64,000 nucleotides of DNA from NCBI RefSeq assembly GCF_900105785.1, contig NZ_LT629799.1, positions 1,612,001 through 1,676,000 of the forward strand. Direction: 5' to 3'. A model generated the notes under the pieces. That model saw nothing but the letters and a program-made list of their open reading frames with translations. It was not told the DNA's origin and did not search any database. This document shows positions 55,464-61,685 of this stretch, in pieces (position 1 is the stretch's first letter; each line of letters starts with the position of its first letter). The position numbers were made by a program, and so were the translations under genes. This stretch comes from Microlunatus sagamiharensis (lineage in GTDB: Bacteria > Actinomycetota > Actinomycetes > Propionibacteriales > Propionibacteriaceae).

Positions 55464-56776
55464 CGGTCGGACCGGACCGTCTGGAAGCGCGCGGAGACCG
55501 CGGCCCCGTGGCCGGGCAGGTCCTCCGCCTCGGCGAAGACCTCGACGTGGCGGGCCACCGCCTCCAGCGCGTCGCGGTCGTAGGTCACGACGTGCATCGC
55601 CTTGAGGAACGACTTCACGTTGAGCCCCGAGGAGTGGCAGGCGCAGCCGCCGGTGGGCAGCACGTGGGTGCTGCCGGCGGAGTAGTCGCCGAGCGAGACC
55701 GGCGAGAACGACCCGACGAAGATCGCGCCGGCGTTGTGCACCCGCGCGGCCACGGCCGGCGCGTCGGCGGTCTGGATCTCGAGGTGCTCGGCGGCGTAGC
55801 CGTTGACGACCAGCAGGCCCTGCTCGAGGTCGTCGACGAGCACGACGGCGGACTGCCGCCCGCCCATGGAGGTGCGGACGCGCTCGGAGTGCTTGGCCGC
55901 CGCGACGAGGTCGGGCAGCACCGCCTGCACGCGCTCGGCGAGCGCCGTCGAGGCGGTGACGAGCACGGAGGCGGCCAGCGGGTCGTGCTCGGCCTGGGAC
56001 AGCAGGTCGGCGGCGACCAGGTCGGCGTCGGCGGTCTCGTCGGCCAGCACGACGATCTCGGTCGGACCCGCCTCGGAGTCGATGCTCACGCGCCCGCGCA
56101 GCAGCCGCTTGGCCGCGACGACGTAGATGTTGCCCGGTCCGGTGACCATGTCGACCGGTTCGCACAGCCCGGGCACCCCGTACGCGAACATCGCCACGGC
56201 CTGCGCGCCGCCGACGGCGTACACCTCCTCGACGCCGAGCAGCCGGCAGACCGCGAGGATCGAGGGGTGCGGCAGGCCGCCGAACTCGCGCTGCGGCGGC
56301 GAGGTCACCGCGATCGACGTGCAGCCCGCGACCTGGGCCGGGACCACGTTCATGATCACGCTGGAGGCGAGCGGCGCCAGGCCGCCGGGCACGTAGAGGC
56401 CCACGCGCTCGACGGGCACCATCCGCTGCGTGACCCGCGCCCCGGGCGCGACGTCCACGTCGACGGCGAGCGGGCCGAGCTCGGCCTCGCAGACCTCGCG
56501 GCGCCGGGCGATCGACACCTCGAACGCCGCGCGCAGCTCGGGGTCGAGCCGCTCCACGGCCTCGTCGAGGGCCGCCGCGGGCACCCGGAACGACGCGGGG
56601 ACCACCCGGTCGAAGCGCTCGGACAGCTCGCGCAGCGCCTCTTCGCCCCGGGCCGCGACGTCGTCGCAGACGGGCTTGACGACGGCCAGCGCCGCCTCGA
56701 CGTCCACCGCCGCGCGCGGCACGACGGTCCGGGGGTCGAGGTCGGTCCGGCCCCGCAGGTCGATGGTCGCCAGCAC
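55460..56776 (-). CDS. hisD: Histidinol dehydrogenase
   Basis: This 438-residue zinc/NAD+ enzyme oxidises L-histidinol to histidine in two steps. Diagnostic motifs are [31 protein letters not shown] (in part), [57 protein letters not shown] (zinc ligands) and [14 protein letters not shown]-like [14 protein letters not shown]. It leads the hisDCBH operon. GTG 56776 follows a TAGGAT box by six bases and has no Shine-Dalgarno, suggesting a leaderless transcript. It is divergent from azlC. Confidence 0.96.
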   Translation of the reverse strand: MLATIDLRGRTDLDPRTVVPRAAVDVEAALAVVKPVCDDVAARGEEALRELSERFDRVVPASFRVPAAALDEAVERLDPELRAAFEVSIARRREVCEAELGPLAVDVDVAPGARVTQRMVPVERVGLYVPGGLAPLASSVIMNVVPAQVAGCTSIAVTSPPQREFGGLPHPSILAVCRLLGVEEVYAVGGAQAVAMFAYGVPGLCEPVDMVTGPGNIYVVAAKRLLRGRVSIDSEAGPTEIVVLADETADADLVAADLLSQAEHDPLAASVLVTASTALAERVQAVLPDLVAAAKHSERVRTSMGGRQSAVVLVDDLEQGLLVVNGYAAEHLEIQTADAPAVAARVHNAGAIFVGSFSPVSLGDYSAGSTHVLPTGGCACHSSGLNVKSFLKAMHVVTYDRDALEAVARHVEVFAEAEDLPGHGAAVSARFQTVRSDR

Positions 56777-56782
56777 GGGGCA

Positions 56783-56829
56783 ATCCTAGGTGAGCAGGAC
56801 GGTCCGCCCCCTCGCGTTCTGCGTAGGGT
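56783..56829. promoter_or_regulatory. Divergent leaderless -10 boxes for hisD and azlC
   Basis: TAGGAT on the minus strand (56783-56788) ends 6 nt before the hisD GTG, and TAGGGT on the plus strand (56824-56829) ends 7 nt before the azlC GTG at 56837. Both genes share a 60-bp gap and neither has a Shine-Dalgarno. Confidence 0.5.
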
Positions 56830-56836
56830 CCCCCGC

Positions 56837-57526
56837 GTGCCCACCGCGCCGCGCGACACCGCCCGAGCCGCGATCTGGCGCGCCTCGGCCGGCATCGGGG
56901 TGTACGCGGGCGCCTTCGGCCTGACCTTCGGCGCGGTGGCCGTCGCCTCGGGCCTGACCCGCGGCCAGGCGCAGGCGCTCAGCGCGGTGCTCTTCTCCGG
57001 GGCGTCGCAGTTCGCGCTGGCCGGGGTGGTCGGCGCGGGCGGCTCGGCCTGGGCCGCGCTCGGCCCCGTGCTGCTGCTCGCCCTGCGCAACGGGTTCTAC
57101 GGCGTCACCCTCGCGCCGGTCCTCGACAGCCACGGAGCCCGGCGGCTGCTCACCGCCCACCTGGTCATCGACGAGACGACGGCCATGGCCACCGCCCAGA
57201 CCACCCGGCCCGAGCAGCGCCTCGCCTTCTTCTCGACCGGCGTGGTGCTCTTCGCCTGCTGGAACGCGGGCACCTTCGTCGGGGCGCTGGTCGGCTCGGC
57301 CGTCGACACCGACGTCCTCGGGCTCGACGCGGCGGGCCCGGCGGTCTTCCTCGCCCTGGTCTGGCCCGCGCTGCGCCGCTCGGTGCGCGCCCGCTGGGTC
57401 GCCCTGGCCGGGGCCGCGATCGCGCTGGCCCTCGTCCCGGTCGCGCCCGGCGGCATCCCGGTCCTCGCCGCCGCGACCGCGGCGGTCGTGGGCGGGCTGC
57501 TGCCGCAGCAGCAGGAGGCCGCATGA
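56837..57526 (+). CDS. azlC: AzlC-family branched-chain amino acid exporter, large subunit
   Basis: This is a 229-residue membrane protein. AzlC works with AzlD to export branched-chain amino acids and analogues. The AzlC signature runs [38 protein letters not shown] and [16 protein letters not shown]; a conserved [11 protein letters not shown] segment follows. About seven hydrophobic segments are visible. GTG 56837 is favoured by the TAGGGT box 7 nt before it. The stop overlaps azlD by 4 bp (ATGA). Confidence 0.9.
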   Translation: MPTAPRDTARAAIWRASAGIGVYAGAFGLTFGAVAVASGLTRGQAQALSAVLFSGASQFALAGVVGAGGSAWAALGPVLLLALRNGFYGVTLAPVLDSHGARRLLTAHLVIDETTAMATAQTTRPEQRLAFFSTGVVLFACWNAGTFVGALVGSAVDTDVLGLDAAGPAVFLALVWPALRRSVRARWVALAGAAIALALVPVAPGGIPVLAAATAAVVGGLLPQQQEAA

Positions 57527-57846
57527 ACCTCTGGGTCCCCGTCCTCGTGGCCTGCGTCGGCTCCTACCTGATCAAGCTCGCGGGGCTCTCGCTGCCGGAG
57601 TCCGTCCTCGCCGACCGTCGCGTGCAGCGCGTCACGACCCTGCTGCCCGTGGCCATGCTGGCCGCCCTCGTCGCCGTGCAGCTCGTGGAGTCGGGCGACG
57701 GCCCCGGCCCGTACGCGCTGGACTGGCGGGTGCTCGCCGGGGTGGCCGCCGGGGCCGCGGCGCTGGTGCTGCGCCGCGGCTTCCTGGTCGTCTTCGTCGT
57801 CGCGGTCGCCGTGACCGCCCTGCTGCGCCTGCTGGTGCCGGTCTAG
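57523..57846 (+). CDS. azlD: AzlD-family branched-chain amino acid exporter, small subunit
   Basis: This is a 107-residue membrane protein with four hydrophobic helices. The AzlD pattern VACVGSYLIKLAGLSLPESVL and VQRVTTLLPVAMLAALVAVQLV is clear. It is coupled to azlC by ATGA. Its TAG stop (57844-57846) is completed by the first G of a MITE inserted at this TA dinucleotide; the codons before it are unaffected. Confidence 0.88.
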   Translation: MNLWVPVLVACVGSYLIKLAGLSLPESVLADRRVQRVTTLLPVAMLAALVAVQLVESGDGPGPYALDWRVLAGVAAGAAALVLRRGFLVVFVVAVAVTALLRLLVPV

Positions 57847-58004
57847 GCCGTGTCTCTCAGTTCCGGCAGGTGGTGGCGGGGCCTCCGCGCCCGGTCCGGC
57901 AAGCCGGAGGAGCGAGAGCGCAGCGGGCTGCGCCGAGCGAGGCCGGCGCCGCCGGTCGGGATGCGGGGCCGCGCCAGCACCCGTCGGAATTGAGAGACAC
58001 GGCC
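57846..58004. mobile_element. 159-bp foldback MITE inserted at a CTAG site between convergent genes
   Basis: Terminal inverted repeats begin GGCCGTGTCTCTCA (perfect for 14 bp) and extend with 33 of 38 matches, then further at lower similarity, so most of the element can fold on itself. It is flanked by TA on both sides (57844-57845 and 58005-58006), a probable 2-bp target duplication. There is no ORF. The ends and TA/CTAG target fit non-autonomous derivatives of DDE elements (IS630-like or an IS5-family group using CTAG); no parent transposase is in the window. Confidence 0.88.
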
Positions 58005-59545
58005 TAGCCTCGGCCCAAGCGGTCGACCGACGCGTGCATGACCGGCGCGAGCGTGTGCAGCAGGCTCTCGTAGTCGTCGTAGGTCTGCCGGTAGACCTCG
58101 TGCCGGCCCGGGTGGGGGGTCAGCGTCCGCGTGCGGGGCGCGAACCGTGCGGCCCCCTCGTCCAGGCTGCCCACGAGCCCGGCGCCGGTCGCGGCGATGA
58201 CGGCGCAGGCCCGCAGCGTGAGGTTGTCGCCGGCCACGATCTCCGCCTCGCGGCCCAGGACGTCGACGGTCACCTGCTGCCACAGCGGGTTGTGCTCGAT
58301 CCCGCCGGACAGCACCAGCCGGTCGCACACCACCCCGGCGCGCACGAAGGACTCGACGACGGCCCGGGTCCCGCAGGCCACGGCCTCGACGCTCGCCCGG
58401 TAGAGCTCCTCACGCGTGGTGCCCAGGGTCAGCCCCACGACGGCGCCCCGCAGGCGCGGGTCGCGGTGCGGCGTCCGGTTGCCCATGAAGGTGTCGAGCG
58501 CGCGCAGCCCGTGCGCGCCCGGCTCGACCGCCGCCGCACCACGGACGAGGGCGGGCAGCTCGGCCCGGCTGACGCCCATGATCGACTCCGCCGCCCAGGT
58601 GAGCACCGAGCCGCTGCTGACCTGGCCGCCCTCGACGAGCCAGCGGTCGGTCCGCAGCGCGTGCGGGTAGGGCCCCCAGACCTCGGGGCTCAGCACCGGC
58701 TCGCCGGCCGGCGCCAGCTCGGCGATGATCGCCGAGCTCGTCCCGGACACGACCGAGACCAGGCCCTCGGACCCGCCGCCGCAGGCCAGCAGGGAGACGT
58801 GCGCGTCGATCCCGCCGACCGCGACCGACGCGCCCGGCGCGATGCCGAGGGCCTCCGCGGCCTCCGTGGTCAGCGGCCCGGCGAGACCGCCGACCTCGAC
58901 GACCTCGTCGGGCAGCCGGTCGCGCAGGTCGGGCACCCCGAGCGCGGCGTACAGCTCGTGCGGGAAGCGGCCGGCGAGCGGGTCGTAGTTGTACTTGCAG
59001 ACCGCGTTCATCTGCGAGCCGACCCAGCGCCCGGTCAGCCGGAACGTCAGGTAGTCGATCGCCTCGACCACGCGCGCCGCGCGGGCGTACACCTCGGGCT
59101 CGTGCTCGGCCACCCAGACCGCCTTGGGCAGCAGCCACTCGGCCGCGTCGGACCCGCCCGACCAGGCCAGCACGGGGTGCTCCTCGGCGAGGCGCGCCGT
59201 GGCGGCCGACTGGGCCCAGGCCCGCGAGTCCATCCACAGGATGGCCGGGCGCAGCGGACGACCGGCCTCGTCGAGCACCGCGACGGTCGACGCGGTCGTG
59301 GCGCAGGCCAGCGCGACCACCGGCCCGGCGGCGGCAGCCCGCGGCTCGGCGAGCAGCGTCCGGGTCGCGTCGACGACGGCGTCCCACCACTCCTCGGGGT
59401 CCTGCTCGGCCCAGCCGGGCCGCGGGTAGGTGGTGCGGTAGCCGCGGTGCACCGAACCCAGCGGGTCGCCGTCGACGGTGAAGGCCCCGACCCGGGCACC
59501 CTCGGTGCCCAGGTCGATGGCCAGCAGGATGCCTCCGCCGATCAC
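58004..59545 (-). CDS. FGGY-family carbohydrate kinase (xylulokinase-like)
   Basis: This is a 513-residue sugar kinase of the actin-like ATPase superfamily. It starts LLAIDLGTEGARVGAFTVDGD, has PGWAEQDPEEWWDAV, MDSRAWAQSA and DYLTFRLTGRWVGS, the catalytic-base segment VAVGGIDAHVSLLACGG, and the C-terminal ATP motif RLVLSGGIEHNPLWQQ. It is closest to xylulose/ribulose kinases. GTG 59545 overlaps the stop of the dehydrogenase by 4 bp, so the pair likely oxidises a polyol to a ketose and phosphorylates it. Its TAG stop uses the terminal base of the MITE. Confidence 0.88.
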   Translation of the reverse strand: MIGGGILLAIDLGTEGARVGAFTVDGDPLGSVHRGYRTTYPRPGWAEQDPEEWWDAVVDATRTLLAEPRAAAAGPVVALACATTASTVAVLDEAGRPLRPAILWMDSRAWAQSAATARLAEEHPVLAWSGGSDAAEWLLPKAVWVAEHEPEVYARAARVVEAIDYLTFRLTGRWVGSQMNAVCKYNYDPLAGRFPHELYAALGVPDLRDRLPDEVVEVGGLAGPLTTEAAEALGIAPGASVAVGGIDAHVSLLACGGGSEGLVSVVSGTSSAIIAELAPAGEPVLSPEVWGPYPHALRTDRWLVEGGQVSSGSVLTWAAESIMGVSRAELPALVRGAAAVEPGAHGLRALDTFMGNRTPHRDPRLRGAVVGLTLGTTREELYRASVEAVACGTRAVVESFVRAGVVCDRLVLSGGIEHNPLWQQVTVDVLGREAEIVAGDNLTLRACAVIAATGAGLVGSLDEGAARFAPRTRTLTPHPGRHEVYRQTYDDYESLLHTLAPVMHASVDRLGRG

Positions 59546-60630
59546 CGGGCGGACGGGACGAACAGCACCTTGGAGGTGAACTCCGACCGGTCGCCGAGGG
59601 TCTGCATCATCTGCGGCAGCGCCGACAGCGGCAGCTCGTGGGTGATCATGAACTCCCAGCGCAGGTCCCCGCTGGCCATCTTGGCCGCGGCGGTGCGCCA
59701 CTCGTCGCCCGGGAAGGGCGCGGAGAACGAGTTCCACGCGCCGTGCAGCGTCACCTCGAGGCGCATGAAGCGGTTCCAGGTGTCCTTGGCCAGCTCGACC
59801 GGCGCGTGCGGGATGCCGACGAAGACGGCGTGGCCCTTCGGCCCGACGAGGCTCGCGGCGAGGTCGGCGGTGGTCGGTGCGCCGGCCGACTCCAGCACGA
59901 CGTCGAAGCCGGCCCCGGCGAGCTCGCGGGCCTGGTCCGCGGTCTGCACCGCGGCGGTCGCGCCGGCCTCGCGGGCCATCGCCGCCTTCTCCTCGCTGAG
60001 GTCGAGGCTGACGACCTCCGAGGCGCCGGCGAGCCGCGCCCACTGCACGGCGAAGAGCCCGATCGGGCCGGCGCCGACGACCAGCACCCGCTGGCCGGTG
60101 CGCAGGCCGGTCTTCCAGATCGCGTGCAGCGCGATGGCGGCCGGGTCGAGCATGGCGGCGGCGCGCGGGTCGAGGCCCTCGGGCATCGGCAGCAGGTTGC
60201 CGACCGGGGAGACGACGTACTCGGCGTACGCGCCGTCGCTGCGGCTGCCGAAGTAGTCGTAGGTCTCGCAGAGGCCGAAGTCGCCCTGCACGCAGTGCGC
60301 GCAGACGCGGCACGGGATCAGCGGCGGCACCGAGACGAGGTCGCCGACCGCGGTGCCCGGACCCGGCTCGACGCCCGGCCCGTGGGCCACCACGTGGCCG
60401 GAGAACTCGTGCCCGCAGATGATCGGCATGACGTAGCCGCCGTTGCGCAGCATCCGCGGGATGTCGGAGCCGCAGACCCCGCAGGCCGCGACGCGCAGCA
60501 GCACCTGACCGGGCCCCGGCGTCGGGACATCGACCTCCTCGACCCGGATGTCGCCCGGCGCGTGGAGCACGGCGGCGGTCATGCGGTCCGAGAGCGCGGT
60601 CGAGGTGGGAGCGGCGGTGGTCGCGGTCAT
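59542..60630 (-). CDS. Zinc-dependent medium-chain alcohol/polyol dehydrogenase
   Basis: This is a 362-residue MDR enzyme of the sorbitol/galactitol dehydrogenase group. Catalytic zinc ligands are in CGVCGSD and CGHEFSG, the structural zinc Cys set is CRVCAHCVQGDFGLC, and the NAD loop is VLVVGAGPIGLFAVQWA. The C-terminal lobe has GAGFDVVLESAGAP and GHAVFVGIP. With the coupled FGGY kinase it forms a polyol catabolic pair. No transporter or regulator is adjacent. ATG 60630 lies 8 nt after a TAGGGT box; an internal ATG at 60582 is the alternative start. Confidence 0.88.
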   Translation of the reverse strand: MTATTAAPTSTALSDRMTAAVLHAPGDIRVEEVDVPTPGPGQVLLRVAACGVCGSDIPRMLRNGGYVMPIICGHEFSGHVVAHGPGVEPGPGTAVGDLVSVPPLIPCRVCAHCVQGDFGLCETYDYFGSRSDGAYAEYVVSPVGNLLPMPEGLDPRAAAMLDPAAIALHAIWKTGLRTGQRVLVVGAGPIGLFAVQWARLAGASEVVSLDLSEEKAAMAREAGATAAVQTADQARELAGAGFDVVLESAGAPTTADLAASLVGPKGHAVFVGIPHAPVELAKDTWNRFMRLEVTLHGAWNSFSAPFPGDEWRTAAAKMASGDLRWEFMITHELPLSALPQMMQTLGDRSEFTSKVLFVPSAR

Positions 60631-60638
60631 GGTCCACG

Positions 60639-60664
60639 ACCCTACGCAAGGGGTGCGACAGGAT
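60639..60664. promoter_or_regulatory. Divergent leaderless -10 boxes for the dehydrogenase and ybaK
   Basis: TAGGGT on the minus strand (60639-60644) ends 8 nt before ATG 60630. CAGGAT on the plus strand (60659-60664) ends 6 nt before GTG 60671. The shared gap is 40 bp. Confidence 0.45.
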
Positions 60665-60670
60665 GGCGGG

Positions 60671-61174
60671 GTGGCGAAGAAGCAGGCCGGCGGGACCCCG
60701 GCGACCGAGGCGCTGACGCGGGCCGGGGTGGCACACACGCTGCACCCCTACGAGCACCACGACGGCGAGCGGCACTTCGGCGACGAGGCGACGGCGGCGC
60801 TCGGGCTCGACCCGGCGCGGGTGTTCAAGACCCTGGTCGCGGACGTGGCCGACACCGCCGACGGACGCTCGCAGCTGGTGGTCGCGGTGGTGCCGGTCGC
60901 GCGCCAGCTCGATCTCAAGGCGCTGGCCGCCGCGGTCGGGGCCAAGCGCGCGGTGATGGCCGACCCGGCCGCCGCGCAGCGCTCCAGCGGCTACGTGCTC
61001 GGCGGGATCTCCCCGCTCGGGCAGCGGACGCCGCTGCCCACGGTGGTCGACGCGTCCGCGCAGGACTTCGGGACCATCCACGTCTCGGGGGGCCGTCGCG
61101 GCCTTCAGGTCGAGCTCGCGCCCGCCGACCTGGTCGCCGTCACGCGGGCGACGGTGGCGCCGGTGAGCCGCTGA
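60671..61174 (+). CDS. ybaK: Cys-tRNA(Pro) deacylase, YbaK/EbsC family
   Basis: This is a 167-residue trans-editing protein that hydrolyses Cys-tRNA-Pro made by ProRS. Family pattern is AGVAHTLHPYEHHDGERHFGDEATAALGLDPARVFKTLVAD (in part HTLHPYEH, VFKTLVAD), with the catalytic Lys in FKTL, VVPVARQLDLKALAAAVGAKRAVMAD (in part) and GYVLGGISPLG. Length is normal. GTG 60671 follows CAGGAT by six bases. It overlaps the convergent membrane-protein gene by about 35 bp. Confidence 0.93.
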   Translation: MAKKQAGGTPATEALTRAGVAHTLHPYEHHDGERHFGDEATAALGLDPARVFKTLVADVADTADGRSQLVVAVVPVARQLDLKALAAAVGAKRAVMADPAAAQRSSGYVLGGISPLGQRTPLPTVVDASAQDFGTIHVSGGRRGLQVELAPADLVAVTRATVAPVSR

Positions 61175-61678
61175 CGGGCTCCTCGGGGCGTCGACCTCGG
61201 GGTCGCGGCCCAGCGAGGCGGCGAGCAGCACGGGGACGACGGCGAAGAGCGGCCAGACGGCCAGGGCGACCCGGGCGCGGACCGTGAGCTCGACGGGGAC
61301 CTGGTCGCCGGGACGGGCGGCGGCCAGCCGGACGTCGAAGGCCCCGGGCCCCAGCTCGTAGCCCACCCACCAGCACACCAGCCCGGCCGCGGCGCCGACG
61401 ACGACGGCGACGAGCACGACGGGCCACCCCGCGCGTCCGAACCAGCGCCAGGCGAGCAGACCCAGGACGAGCCCGACCACGACCCCGCAGACGACGAACC
61501 ACGCGTCGGCCGCGATGTAGCCGGCCAGGCCGCGCTCGGAGGTCACCGCCCCGCCGCCGTTGACGACGCGGAAGGTCGGGAGGTCGGTCACCGCCCACCA
61601 GACCACGCCCGCCGCCGCACCGAGGCCGAGGGCCAGGGCGAGGAAGGCGCCGAAGCGGCGCGCGTCCGGGCTGGTCAC
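61140..61678 (-). CDS. DUF2567-like membrane protein with no in-frame stop (probable frameshift near the end)
   Basis: The N-terminal 155 residues form four predicted helices (FLALALGLGAAAGVVWWAV, DAWFVVCGVVVGLVLGLLAW, VVLVAVVVGAAAGLVCWWVG and VALAVWPLFAVVPVLLA) with family-like TSERGLAGYIAADAWFVV. After LGRDPEVDAPRS (about 61195) the frame has no stop until 58004, running antisense through ybaK and out of frame through the dehydrogenase. A neighbouring frame ends PVSGSPAPPSPA at 61140, so a one-base shift around 61180-61220 would give a normal 180-residue protein. The gene starts 7 bp after dnaE and is probably cotranscribed. The DUF2567 assignment is tentative. Confidence 0.55.
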
Positions 61679-61685
61679 GGGGGCG

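Noticed and set aside
58004-61678. Apparent 1,224-residue fusion of a membrane protein and FGGY kinase
   Set aside because: The middle part reads antisense to ybaK and out of frame through the dehydrogenase, and the kinase has its own GTG with a 4-bp overlap. It is two genes sharing an accidentally open frame.
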